Assembly (NCBI RefSeq): GCF_003610355.1
Contig: NZ_RAPY01000003.1
Coordinates: forward strand, 496,001 to 560,000
Direction of reading: 5' to 3'
Length of the DNA: 64,000 nucleotides
Origin: Sphingobacterium detergens
GTDB taxonomy: Bacteria; Bacteroidota; Bacteroidia; Sphingobacteriales; Sphingobacteriaceae
In this document: piece by piece, positions 16,627 through 25,437 of the stretch
How the letters are laid out: every line of letters starts with the position of its first letter
Numbering within the stretch: position 1 is the first letter of the stretch
The notes under the pieces: model-generated
The model's database searches: none
Seen by the model: the letters and a program-made list of their open reading frames with translations, nothing else
Told to the model about the DNA's origin: nothing
Position numbers and translations under genes: made by a program

Positions 16627-17169
16627 CTAAAGCAAATTATACTTTTTCTCCAGAAACAGTGTCAATTCCATAACATGCTCCAATTCGCCGATGGCTTCCT
16701 TTTTCCAAAATGAATCAATGATCAAGAGGAGAAATTGCGTTTCCAATTCAGGATTTTCATAGCCCAGTTCTTCAAAAGCACGATGGATAATCGGCTGCAC
16801 TGGTTTCATAAACTGCTCATGTTGTTGTTTGGAGAACGGGTGATGCGACAGTCGTTCCTGTAATTTCCAGAATATGGGTTCGGCACTGACCAACTTATTG
16901 GGAAGGTTGATCATAGTACGTAAGAAGTCTTTGGGTTCACGATAGGTCATCATCCCACGGTGATGGGTCAGGACCTTGCGATATCCGGATTTGATCAAAT
17001 AGACCAAGAGTGCGTCTTTGTTACCAAAATGTTTGAATATCAAAGCCTCAGAAACGCCAGCGTTCTGCGCTATTGTTTTGGTAGACGTATTGGTATAGCC
17101 CTGGTCTGAAAAAAGCAGCAATGCTTCTTTCATAATACGCTCTTTTCTACTCAAAACACTTTCTTTCAT
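16627..17169 (-). CDS. TetR/AcrR family transcriptional regulator
   Basis: Residues about 8-55 form the TetR helix-turn-helix (RKERIMKEALLLFSDQGYTNTSTKTIAQNAGVSEALIFKHFGNKDAL, quoted here only as its start and end: RKERIMKEALLLF to FKHFGNKDAL). The rest is a helical ligand-binding domain without recognisable specificity. The length of 180 is typical. It is divergent from the outer-membrane protein gene at 17347 with 177 bases between them. Two copies of CCGTTCAGTT flank its own -7 box, suggesting autoregulation and possibly control of the divergent gene. Confidence 0.9.
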   Translation of the reverse strand: MKESVLSRKERIMKEALLLFSDQGYTNTSTKTIAQNAGVSEALIFKHFGNKDALLVYLIKSGYRKVLTHHRGMMTYREPKDFLRTMINLPNKLVSAEPIFWKLQERLSHHPFSKQQHEQFMKPVQPIIHRAFEELGYENPELETQFLLLIIDSFWKKEAIGELEHVMELTLFLEKKYNLL

Positions 17170-17177
17170 ATACTATG

Positions 17178-17232
17178 CCGTTCAGTTGATTTCTAATTCT
17201 ACTGCAAATATATCTAATCTTTCCGTTCAGTT
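17178..17232. promoter_or_regulatory. TetR promoter with two flanking CCGTTCAGTT sites
   Basis: CCGTTCAGTT occurs at 17178-17187 and 17223-17232. Between them the minus strand carries TATATTTG (17212-17205), an exact -7 box for the TetR gene. One copy lies downstream of the expected transcription start and one near the -33 region. Sites of the form AACTGAACGG are common for AcrR-like regulators, so autoregulation is likely but inferred. Confidence 0.5.
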
Positions 17233-17279
17233 AGGATTATTGTAACTAAAATGATAGTAATTCGTATCAAATAGTCGCA

Positions 17280-17287
17280 TAAATTTG
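17280..17287 (+). promoter_or_regulatory. Promoter -7 box of the outer-membrane beta-barrel gene
   Basis: TAAATTTG matches TAnnTTTG exactly and lies 59 bases before the ATG at 17347. Confidence 0.55.
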
Positions 17288-17346
17288 ACAAATAAAAAAA
17301 ATAGAACCAACAACAACGCCTAAAGCCACGCAGACATCCTCAACCA

Positions 17347-20088
17347 ATGAAAATCAAGACCTGGACAACTGTTATACTCTCCCTTAGTTTAATGCTGTTA
17401 AAAATGAATGCTTTTGCCCAGCAGTATATCTCGGGGAAGCTCATGGATAGCAACGGTTCAAAACCTATTTCAGGTGCCAGTGTTACGATCATTGCCTTAA
17501 AAGACTCCAGTAAGCTGCAAACACCAACGGATATCCTGGGCAAGTTTACCAGTATCACACTTCCCAATGGTGATTATCTGATTTCGGTACAGCCAATGGG
17601 CTATACGGCAGATATTCGGAAGATCAAATTAGCTGGTAAAACTGTGGAGGTCAATTTTAAGCTCAACAGCTCGGAGATCGTACTGGACGAAATCAGCATC
17701 TCACCGACGAGTATACAGGTGCGAGGCGATACCTTAGAATTTGATGCCAAAAAATATGTTACACCTGAATTTGCGGATGCCGACGAACTGGTCAAACAAA
17801 TCCCGGGTGTAGAAATTGACGAAGATGGTAATGTAAAGGCGCAGGGGGAAGCCGTAAGTAAGATTATTATTGATGGTCGCGAGTTTTTCAGCACCGATCC
17901 AAAAGTCGCCCTTAAAAACTTACCTGCGGATGTCATTGCCAAAGTTCAGCTTATTGATGACAAAACCGAACAAGCAAAATTCAGCGGATTTGATGATGGC
18001 AAACGCCAGAAAGTGATCAATATTGTCACCAAACCGGATAAAAGAAAATCTTATTTTGGCAAAATCAGTGGCGGAGCTGGTCCGGATGAGAAGTATGCCA
18101 TCAATACGCAGGTCACCAAAATGAATCCAAAGCGTCAATATTCCATAGATATCAATACCAATAACGTCAATCAGCCCAATGGTTTTGCGCCACGAGGCAA
18201 CACGCGGGGGCGTACAGGACAGGGCGTCACAACACGTTTCAATGCTGGATTCAACTATCTCGACCGTTTTTTTGCGGACCGGATGGATTTCAACGCCAAT
18301 TATACCTACAACTATACCGACAATAATACCATCAGCCAAAACAAAACGGAATATACGGCAGGCAATAGAGCCAACCAGATCAACAATCAACAGCAATCTG
18401 GCAGCACCTACACAAACAATCACGCTTTCTCCCTGCGCGCGAACTGGAAAATAGATTCTATTCAAAAATTGGACATACAGCCCAATTTCTCCTACCAGAG
18501 CAACAATAGACATAGCAGCTCGCTGGGCAGTACCTTATTAAACCTGAGCGAAATGCTCAACCAATCCGACAGGAACAATAGTAGTTTTGGCGAAAATTTC
18601 AACTGGGGCGGGGATCTGACTTATATGCGTAGGCTAAACAAACCGGGACGAACCATTAGCTTCAACTTTAATGGTTCTTTCAGCACAAACAAGGGGAATG
18701 CCGCAAACTATGCCCTGAATACCTATTATAGAAATGGGGAGTTTAGTCGAATTGACACCACAAACAATCGTAATTACTCCAATGGTGACAACAATGGCTT
18801 TCGCTCAAAAATTGCCTATACGGAGATGCTGGATAAATATTCCCGTTTGCAGGGTAATTACACCTTCCGAAATACGGCCCGTTATTCTGACCGTAAAACG
18901 TATGAATTCCTCGCAGAAACCGAACAATTGGGAGAATTGAAAAACCGTCTTTCGAATGAATTTCGCAATGACTTTGTTTACCATAGTGCTGGGGTATCCT
19001 ATTTATTCAATAAAAAAGATAGTATACGATTTCAAATCGGATTGGATTATCAGACCGCCAATCAGTTAAACGACAAACTATTTCCAAACAAATTAAAAAC
19101 AAAGAGCCATTTCAACAGTCTGCTGCCAAACTTAAATTTCCAGTATAATTTCAACAAGGAAACACGTATTGAATTACGCTACAATGCCAAAACAAATACG
19201 CCTGCAATTGAACAGTTACAAGACTTTATAGATAATCAGAACCCACTACGTATTACTTCAGGCAACCCAAACCTAAAACAGGAATATGACCACAACCTGG
19301 TTATGCAGTTTAGGTCTATCAATAAGGCTTCTGGCCGAAGCTTTACATCAGATTTTACGGCAGATTTTATTCAGGATAAGATTTCAAATACCATCTTTAC
19401 AACCGATTCGGCATTTACCATTGAGAACGATGTCATACTGGGACCGGGAGGGCAATATATCAAACCCGAAAATTTTGATGGTGTCTACAACCTAAAGTGG
19501 CACAATAGCCTTGGTTATCGTATAGAACCCTTAAAGCTCAATATCAACCTAAATAATAATCTATATTTCAATCAAAACTACACCTTGTTGAATCTGGAAA
19601 AAGTAGATGCAAAAACATATGGTATGAGTCAACGCGTTGGCGTGAACACAGCGTTCAGTAAGGAACTGATCATCGGATTGGATTATAATGGGAATTTATC
19701 GTATTCAAAAAATTCGGCAACTGAAAAATCCAATTATTCTGTTTATAAACATACCATCAGCAATTCCATTGCGTTGACATTATTGCAAAGCTGGACCTTA
19801 AATTCGACGTTCAATTATTTATATAACGGAAGTATCCTCAACGCCCCCAGCACAACGAGTTTATTGTGGAATGTTTCTGTCGGCAAGAAGCTGTTCAAAA
19901 GGAGAAATGCAGAGATCAATCTAACGGTTTTTGATATTTTTAATGACAATAAAAACGTCAATCAACAGGTCAACGACCTTTGGGTACGTGTATCCCAATC
20001 CAATGCAATTACCCGATATGCTATCTTGAGTTTCACCTATCATATACGGGGTATGGGTGGGAAGGCTAATCGAATGCGAAAAGAATAA
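17347..20088 (+). CDS. Outer-membrane beta-barrel protein with carboxypeptidase-like N-domain
   Basis: A signal peptide (about 1-25, ending NAFAQ) precedes a CarboxypepD_reg-like domain (about 27-105; ISGKLMDSNGSKPISGASVTI), a plug-like segment (about 115-225; RGDTLEFDAKKYVTPEFADADELVKQIPGV is its recognisable start, from RGDTLEFDA to KQIPGV) and a long TonB-receptor-like beta-barrel rich in Asn, Thr and Tyr. The length of 913 fits the large Bacteroidota family called outer membrane beta-barrel protein, whose substrates are mostly unknown. The last residues (RMRKE) are not aromatic, unlike a classical outer-membrane C-terminus. It may be regulated by the divergent TetR protein. Confidence 0.88.
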   Translation: MKIKTWTTVILSLSLMLLKMNAFAQQYISGKLMDSNGSKPISGASVTIIALKDSSKLQTPTDILGKFTSITLPNGDYLISVQPMGYTADIRKIKLAGKTVEVNFKLNSSEIVLDEISISPTSIQVRGDTLEFDAKKYVTPEFADADELVKQIPGVEIDEDGNVKAQGEAVSKIIIDGREFFSTDPKVALKNLPADVIAKVQLIDDKTEQAKFSGFDDGKRQKVINIVTKPDKRKSYFGKISGGAGPDEKYAINTQVTKMNPKRQYSIDINTNNVNQPNGFAPRGNTRGRTGQGVTTRFNAGFNYLDRFFADRMDFNANYTYNYTDNNTISQNKTEYTAGNRANQINNQQQSGSTYTNNHAFSLRANWKIDSIQKLDIQPNFSYQSNNRHSSSLGSTLLNLSEMLNQSDRNNSSFGENFNWGGDLTYMRRLNKPGRTISFNFNGSFSTNKGNAANYALNTYYRNGEFSRIDTTNNRNYSNGDNNGFRSKIAYTEMLDKYSRLQGNYTFRNTARYSDRKTYEFLAETEQLGELKNRLSNEFRNDFVYHSAGVSYLFNKKDSIRFQIGLDYQTANQLNDKLFPNKLKTKSHFNSLLPNLNFQYNFNKETRIELRYNAKTNTPAIEQLQDFIDNQNPLRITSGNPNLKQEYDHNLVMQFRSINKASGRSFTSDFTADFIQDKISNTIFTTDSAFTIENDVILGPGGQYIKPENFDGVYNLKWHNSLGYRIEPLKLNINLNNNLYFNQNYTLLNLEKVDAKTYGMSQRVGVNTAFSKELIIGLDYNGNLSYSKNSATEKSNYSVYKHTISNSIALTLLQSWTLNSTFNYLYNGSILNAPSTTSLLWNVSVGKKLFKRRNAEINLTVFDIFNDNKNVNQQVNDLWVRVSQSNAITRYAILSFTYHIRGMGGKANRMRKE

Positions 20089-20113
20089 AAAATCTCCACG
20101 TGGAACACAGTTA

Positions 20114-20788
20114 TCAATCCACTGTAAGCATATAGCCGACCCCTCGTATATTGGTAATTTTGATCCTTGGGTCCTGGCTTAAATACTTCCGTATACGGCT
20201 AATAAATACATCTAGGCTTCGTCCTGTAAAGTACTTATCGTGGCTCCAATAAGCACGCATGATCTCTTCTCTGGCGATCACCTTATCTTTCTGTTCGTAG
20301 AGCTTACGGAGGAGTTCACTTTCACGAAAAGACAACTTGAGCATTTCATCCTGATAAATCAGCTGGTGCTTTAAACTGTCTAGTGTATAATCACCGATCA
20401 TCAGCTTCTGTCCAAAGAGCATTTTGGGGCTATTCTTTAACAGGGACTCGATCCGTACGACCAATTCTTCGATTTTAAACGGTTTTTTGACATAGTCATC
20501 TCCCCCGAGACGAAATCCCCGGACCACATCTTCTGTCTGCACTTTCGCTGTTAAGAAGATAATGGGAAGCAAGGTGTCCATCTCGCGGATTTTTGCCGCC
20601 AAGGTGAACCCATCCATGACAGGCATCATCACATCTACAACCATTATATCCGGTTTCGCTATGCTAAAAGAATCCAAGGCCTCCTGCCCATTGTTGCAGT
20701 GTACGACATGAAAACCATTGGCCTCCAGACTATCTGCAACAATCATCGCCAGACTCGGTTCGTCCTCTACGTATAAAATATTAATCAT
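20114..20788 (-). CDS. OmpR-family response regulator
   Basis: Residues about 1-115 form a receiver domain: acidic pocket E8-D9-E10, phospho-acceptor D52 (MVVDVMMPVMDG), and conserved lysine K102 in VKKPF. Residues about 125-222 form the winged-helix DNA-binding domain (LSFRESELLRKLYEQKDKVIAREEI, here given by its ends LSFRESELL and VIAREEI; then ISRIRKYL and RGVGYML). It lies 67 bases downstream of the sensor kinase gene in the same orientation and is its natural partner. The target genes are not apparent; the adjacent outer-membrane protein and DUF4270 genes are candidates. Confidence 0.92.
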   Translation of the reverse strand: MINILYVEDEPSLAMIVADSLEANGFHVVHCNNGQEALDSFSIAKPDIMVVDVMMPVMDGFTLAAKIREMDTLLPIIFLTAKVQTEDVVRGFRLGGDDYVKKPFKIEELVVRIESLLKNSPKMLFGQKLMIGDYTLDSLKHQLIYQDEMLKLSFRESELLRKLYEQKDKVIAREEIMRAYWSHDKYFTGRSLDVFISRIRKYLSQDPRIKITNIRGVGYMLTVD

Positions 20789-20855
20789 AATTCCTGTTGT
20801 TCAATAATAATGCTTTTTCTATACTAACGTTATGTTGAAGATAGCTTTCTTTAGG

Positions 20856-22289
20856 TTAATATGGTAACCTGATCATAAAAGTACTCCCTTTTTCCAGCTC
20901 ACTCGCTACACTGATCTTGCCCTCATGGCGTTTGACAACCTGCTTAACATAAGCAAGCCCCAGTCCAAAACCTTTCACATCATGTAAGTTGCCCGAAGGT
21001 ACCCTAAAAAACATATCGAAGATCTGCTGATGGTATTCTGCTGCAATACCTTTGCCATTATCCGTAATATGGATCTGGACATGCTCCTTAGCCCCTTTTA
21101 TTTCAACTTTAATCTTAACATGTGGTCCAGCATATTTAATGGCATTCTCCAATAGATTATTGATGACATTTTTCAAATGGGACTCATCTCCTTTGATCAG
21201 GATCGATCCAGGATCAGCAAAGAGCTCCACCTCGACTGTTTTTGTTTTATTAAGCTGAGCCACTTCAATCGCACTTGCCACCATCGCGACAATATCAAAA
21301 TCCGACCGTTGCAATACTATTCCCCGAGAGGCGTCAATATCCATCTGCAAGACCTTTTCAATCATGCCGGAGAGGTGTTCAAGTTCCTTTTTAGAAATAT
21401 CAAGGTAACGGTCCATCTTTACCTTATCTTCCCGCACCCCGTATAATTGTATGGCTTCAATCGCCGCCATTACGGTGGATACTGGAGTTTTCAATTCATG
21501 GGTCATATTGTCAACAAAGTTCTTTCGGAGCTCCGCCATTTTATTCTGTTTAAAAATGGTTTTCATCAGGTAAAAGAAGGTTCCTAACAAAAGACCAATC
21601 AACAACAGCGAAATCAGTAACTGCCAGCTCAAGCTGTACAGCAGGTATTTCCAATCCTCCTGAAATTTGACAACGAGGAATTCATTCTTTAGGGGGTTGA
21701 CCATCATCGGTCTGGTCCAGGCCAGGTTCTTTTCCCTATATTCGCGACGTACGTCCTTCACCTGTTCACGTGGAATCGTCACGATACTTAGTTCATAGGG
21801 TACCGAAATGCTTTTATTGCTCAGTGATTCTTTGAATTTATTGTCGATCTGGTCTAGATTCGTTTTGTTCATTTCAAAATCACGGAACAAAAAGGGCGGA
21901 ATAATGGCATTCTGATGATCACGATCTTTGGAATACATTTTACCTTTTCGATCAGGATCTCCACGAAAAGCATGCTCTTTGTGCGGCTGGCGGGCACGTA
22001 CCCTTTGCAAAGCCTGATCAAGCTCCGTCTCCGGTACCGCAGGTAGAAGTTCTTTTTTCACATCGTTGAGCAGCTGATCTCTTTCGGTCTCAGGTCCATC
22101 CAATCGTTGATCACCATTTTCCGCCTGGTATACCTCCTGCACCGCATTAAAGAGCGACCGCTCAGCTGTGGACAGAAAAAGATCCCGCCGATTGGTATAA
22201 CTTCCGTAAAGCCAGATCCCCAACACAACGGTGATTCCTGTGCCTATTAAAACGATCAAGCTGATCAGCAATTTAAATCTTCTACCCAT
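20856..22289 (-). CDS. Membrane sensor histidine kinase
   Basis: TM1 at about 7-28 and TM2 at about 218-243 bracket a periplasmic sensor region of about 190 residues that is rich in charged residues. The cytoplasmic part has a dimerisation/phosphoacceptor helix with H264 in MTHELKTPVS, an N box (NLLENAIKYAG), and G boxes (DNGKGIA, GFGLGLAYVK), so it should be active. There is no HAMP domain evident. The kinase gene comes first in the operon with the OmpR-type regulator. Its -7 box lies only 8 bases before the ATG, predicting a nearly leaderless message. Confidence 0.92.
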   Translation of the reverse strand: MGRRFKLLISLIVLIGTGITVVLGIWLYGSYTNRRDLFLSTAERSLFNAVQEVYQAENGDQRLDGPETERDQLLNDVKKELLPAVPETELDQALQRVRARQPHKEHAFRGDPDRKGKMYSKDRDHQNAIIPPFLFRDFEMNKTNLDQIDNKFKESLSNKSISVPYELSIVTIPREQVKDVRREYREKNLAWTRPMMVNPLKNEFLVVKFQEDWKYLLYSLSWQLLISLLLIGLLLGTFFYLMKTIFKQNKMAELRKNFVDNMTHELKTPVSTVMAAIEAIQLYGVREDKVKMDRYLDISKKELEHLSGMIEKVLQMDIDASRGIVLQRSDFDIVAMVASAIEVAQLNKTKTVEVELFADPGSILIKGDESHLKNVINNLLENAIKYAGPHVKIKVEIKGAKEHVQIHITDNGKGIAAEYHQQIFDMFFRVPSGNLHDVKGFGLGLAYVKQVVKRHEGKISVASELEKGSTFMIRLPY

Positions 22290-22297
22290 AATGAAAA

Positions 22298-22305
22298 CAA
22301 ATTTA
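22298..22305 (-). promoter_or_regulatory. Promoter -7 box of the sensor kinase operon, close to the ATG
   Basis: The minus strand reads TAAATTTG, an exact match, with 8 bases between it and the kinase ATG at 22289. A start site 4-6 bases after the box would leave only a few untranslated bases. Confidence 0.5.
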
Positions 22306-22382
22306 AATTACTAGATTTGCAATCGCTGTGGTAATTAACCATATTTAACAAAATATAACACTGATTAACAGTAAGCATTGAT

Positions 22383-22390
22383 TACTTTTG
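22383..22390 (+). promoter_or_regulatory. Promoter -7 box of the DUF4270/Kelch pair
   Basis: TACTTTTG matches TAnnTTTG and lies 18 bases before the ATG at 22409. It overlaps the upstream in-frame TTG at 22388, which is therefore not the start. Confidence 0.6.
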
Positions 22391-22408
22391 CACTATTCAA
22401 AAATTAAT

Positions 22409-23818
22409 ATGATCAAAAACTTTAAGAGACGTAGTATACAATTTTTACTTCCACTTTTTACGTTGGCAGCTTTTGTCGGTTGTAATAAAGACATTTCACT
22501 TTCTTTGGATAACTCAAGAGATGAAACGATTGGCGTAGTACCAATTGATACTGTTTCCGTGAAAGTTTCCACTTACCAATTGGATCCTCTTCCAACTTCA
22601 AATACGGGGACGATTCTGGTAGGAAAAAATAGCAATGCTGTCACTGGTACTGTCAAATCAACTTCTTATATGCGTTTGGGAATTGGTACAATAAACAGTA
22701 CCGCCATTCCAGATGATGCGGTATTGGATTCTGTGTCTTTGGTTCTAAGTCCAAACAAATACTATTCTGGTGATACAACCAAAGTGCAAAAAATCGCTGT
22801 TCATCGTGTTACGGATGATATCACCCTGACACCAATTGATCCGACACAGCCAACGACTTCACGACCATTTTATGTGACTGCAGCCAGTATATTCAGCAAT
22901 AAAAAATTTGCTTATGAAAACACACCATTAGCAGAGCTGTCCTTTAACCCTCGTGTCAAAGCAACGGATTCATTGTTCTTTAAATTCAATAGTACCATTA
23001 GCAATGAACTTTTCAGATTGATCAAAGATGGTGATAACAGGATTCAAAATAACACGAGTTTTCAAGAATATTTCAAAGGGTTAGCGCTTGTTCCAGATAA
23101 TAACAATACAGCGATTATCGGCTTTAAAGACACTGTTTTCCTACAGGTGCATTATTCTTTTGAAAACAATGAGGGAAACAAGACAAGAGGCAAGCAGTAT
23201 TTTGCTATTGACAGCAAAACATACCAATATAACCAAATTGAAACAGATCGTTCTGCGACAAAGTTTTCATCTATGACGCTATCAAATCCGCAGATTGATG
23301 TTGAAAAAACCAACGGAAATACATTCTTAGAAGGTTCAAGTGGTGTTGTAGCGAAAATTGAGTTCCCTACGTTATTATCATTGGTCAATGATCCAACAAT
23401 TTCAATAAATAAGGTGGAACTTGTCATTGAAGCAGAAAACAACCCACTGGAAGGCTATGAGCAACCAAGTAATTTGGTTCTTATGGTCGCAAATAGCGAA
23501 GGGACGCCTGTTAGTGCCTTAGCATCATTAGAGACTGCAAACGCAATGCAAGTGGCTCGATTGATTAAAATTGGAGACGCGAATGGTAAATACACCTTTA
23601 ATTTGATTGATTATTTAAATAAAATTAAAACAACAGCATATAAAAACACTTCATTATATCTATCTTTACCCCCATTGCCAGTACCAGTTGGAACTGTAGG
23701 TGGGACTTCAGTAGCAATACCTCCACAGCTCTCAAGTACAGCGAATCGGTTGATATTGGCAAAAGATGGTAATGATCCAAGAATTAAATTAAACATCCTT
23801 TATACTAAATTTCAATAA
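22409..23818 (+). CDS. DUF4270 lipoprotein
   Basis: The protein starts with a lipoprotein signal (basic MIKNFKRR, hydrophobic stretch, then AFVGCNKD with the lipidated Cys at about residue 25). The remaining 445 residues are beta-rich and Ser/Thr/Asn-rich, with the DUF4270 pattern (TYQLDPLPTSNTGTILVG near the start, LRLGIGT-like and VLDSVSLVLSP segments, and a C-terminal NRLILAKDGNDPRIKLNI motif). Function of DUF4270 is unknown; it is a surface or periplasmic lipoprotein of Bacteroidota. It is followed after 3 bases by the Kelch-type lipoprotein, indicating an operon. Confidence 0.85.
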   Translation: MIKNFKRRSIQFLLPLFTLAAFVGCNKDISLSLDNSRDETIGVVPIDTVSVKVSTYQLDPLPTSNTGTILVGKNSNAVTGTVKSTSYMRLGIGTINSTAIPDDAVLDSVSLVLSPNKYYSGDTTKVQKIAVHRVTDDITLTPIDPTQPTTSRPFYVTAASIFSNKKFAYENTPLAELSFNPRVKATDSLFFKFNSTISNELFRLIKDGDNRIQNNTSFQEYFKGLALVPDNNNTAIIGFKDTVFLQVHYSFENNEGNKTRGKQYFAIDSKTYQYNQIETDRSATKFSSMTLSNPQIDVEKTNGNTFLEGSSGVVAKIEFPTLLSLVNDPTISINKVELVIEAENNPLEGYEQPSNLVLMVANSEGTPVSALASLETANAMQVARLIKIGDANGKYTFNLIDYLNKIKTTAYKNTSLYLSLPPLPVPVGTVGGTSVAIPPQLSSTANRLILAKDGNDPRIKLNILYTKFQ

Positions 23819-23821
23819 TTT

Positions 23822-24859
23822 ATGAACAAGAAAAATTGGCTACTCGTATTGTCAGCTTTTGTAGTTACAGTTACATCATTCTCTTCTTGTAAAAAAAGCG
23901 ACGACAACACTGAAGATAAATCTACTGAGTGGTTTCAAAAAGCAGCTTACAAAGGTCCACAAACTTCCTCTGCAGCAAGTTTTGTAATAAAGAACATCGC
24001 TTATGTAACTACAGGTCAATCAAACAATGCAGGTAGCAAGCCTGTTAACCTAAAAAATACCTATGCTTATGATCCAGCATCTAATACGTGGAGCGAAAAA
24101 GATCCATTAGCGGATAATAACGCAGAAAGTAGTGGTCGTCGTGGCGCAATTGCTTTTGCTATCGGAGATTTTGGCTATGTAGGTGGCGGTAATGATGGCG
24201 CAAACTTCTTGAAAGATTTCTATAAATTTGACCCTTCAGCAGACAAAGGAAAACAATGGACTAAAGTTGCTGATTTACCTATCGTATTAGCAAATGCTGT
24301 AGCATTTACTATCGGAGGAAAAGCCTATGTGGGTACAGGAGAGACAACGATTGCAAATGGTACTTCCTTTACCAATCAGTTTTTCAAATATGACCCAGAT
24401 TTAAATAAATGGGAAGCAATTCCTGATGCTCCATTTACAGCTAAGAGAAAAGGTGCTTTTGTATTTGTATCGGGTAATGCTGCATATGTTGGCGGCGGAG
24501 TTTCCAATGGTGGTTACCCAGCAGATTTTTACAAATTTGATGGTAGCAAATGGACACAATTAGCAGATCTAAACAGAAACGATGGCACATATAGTTATGA
24601 TATGACTCGTTCTAATGCTGCTGCTTTCGTTATCGGCAATAGTGGTTTCTTAGCTGGTGGATTAAAAGGGACTGCAACAAGTTCAGTTGTGAAATATAAT
24701 ATCAGCGGCGACTATTGGACAAGTGACAATACAGCCCTTGGTGGTGGTGCAAGACAAGATGCTGTTGCTTACACAATCGGATCAACTGGTTATGTTGCTA
24801 CAGGTCTAAATGGTACAACTCGTTTTGATGATAACTGGAGCTTTGTTCCTGTTTATTAA
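23822..24859 (+). CDS. Kelch-repeat lipoprotein
   Basis: A lipoprotein signal peptide (MNKKNWLLVLSAFVVTV, then SFSSCKKSD with the lipidated Cys near residue 23) precedes about six Kelch repeats with recurring glycine pairs and aromatic-Lys-Tyr/Phe-Asp motifs (GDFGYVGGGNDG, FYKFDPSA, GKAYVGTGE, FFKYDPDLNKW, NAAYVGGGVSNG, FYKFDGSKW, NSGFLAGGLKG). The repeats predict a single beta-propeller of about 310 residues. It is co-transcribed with the DUF4270 gene and both proteins should be exported and lipid-anchored. A sugar- or protein-binding role is likely, but the NanM-type mutarotase function cannot be claimed. Confidence 0.85.
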   Translation: MNKKNWLLVLSAFVVTVTSFSSCKKSDDNTEDKSTEWFQKAAYKGPQTSSAASFVIKNIAYVTTGQSNNAGSKPVNLKNTYAYDPASNTWSEKDPLADNNAESSGRRGAIAFAIGDFGYVGGGNDGANFLKDFYKFDPSADKGKQWTKVADLPIVLANAVAFTIGGKAYVGTGETTIANGTSFTNQFFKYDPDLNKWEAIPDAPFTAKRKGAFVFVSGNAAYVGGGVSNGGYPADFYKFDGSKWTQLADLNRNDGTYSYDMTRSNAAAFVIGNSGFLAGGLKGTATSSVVKYNISGDYWTSDNTALGGGARQDAVAYTIGSTGYVATGLNGTTRFDDNWSFVPVY

Positions 24860-24880
24860 TAACAAAATATAAATCAATAG

Positions 24881-24914
24881 AAAAGGGATGGAACATATGT
24901 TTCATCCCTTTTTT
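24881..24914 (+). terminator. Terminator after the Kelch lipoprotein gene
   Basis: AAAAGGGATG (24881-24890) pairs with CATCCCTTTT, with an inner AACATATGTT palindrome, followed by a T-run ending near 24915. Confidence 0.8.
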
Positions 24915-25376
24915 TATAGTGTCTGTTTTTTCTGAAAGTGTCTGTTTTCTATTGGTCAGAAAGAACCTTCAGTTGATTTCCATGGCTATTGATGCTTATA
25001 AGAGCATGAAGGTTCTATTGATTCTCGTTTTTTCCTCAAGGTATCAATAAGCTCACAGCCCTAGGTTTATTGGCCAAAAAGAACTTTCAGTTGATTTCCA
25101 TCGCTGTTTGCGTTTGTGAAAGCATACAGGTTTTACGACAAGATCTGTCTTTGTTGGTTTCTGTCTGATCGCTTTAGTTATAGAGGCCAAGATGTAAAGT
25201 GGTCCCTGCGATATCGAGTGGCGGCTACTTTTTAATGTTTGAAGGATCCATGCATCAATATCCAGCGTGCGAATTTATATGAGTTTGTGTTTCTCAGGAG
25301 GTCTATCCTGGACCAAGTCGCCTCGCATGAACGATCAATACCCTTTACATGATATTGGCGCTGTTAGACTCACAGT
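24915..25376. repeat. Gene-free gap with a 118-base-period direct repeat
   Basis: Copies at 24952-25014 and 25070-25133 share TTGGnCAnAAAGAACnTTCAG followed by TTGATTTCCAT and end in a CATnnAGGTT element. Offset is exactly 118 bases. In copy one the outer parts AACCTTC and GAAGGTT are inverted repeats, giving a possible hairpin. No coding frame is supportable in the rest of the gap. Confidence 0.65.
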
Positions 25377-25380
25377 AAAA

Positions 25381-25412
25381 AGAAAAGCGATACCCAGGGA
25401 CATCGCTTTTCT
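25381..25412 (-). terminator. Terminator of the glutaminyl cyclase gene
   Basis: AGAAAAGCGAT and ATCGCTTTTCT form an 11-bp stem with a ten-base loop, beginning 26 bases after the stop codon; the minus strand continues into a T-rich tract. Confidence 0.75.
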
Positions 25413-25437
25413 TTATATGCATTTCGCTTAATACGCG

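Noticed and set aside
17920..18513. 197-codon antisense frame in the outer-membrane protein gene
   Set aside because: The sense frame is a clear 913-residue protein; the antisense frame is a by-product of its Asn/Thr-rich codons.
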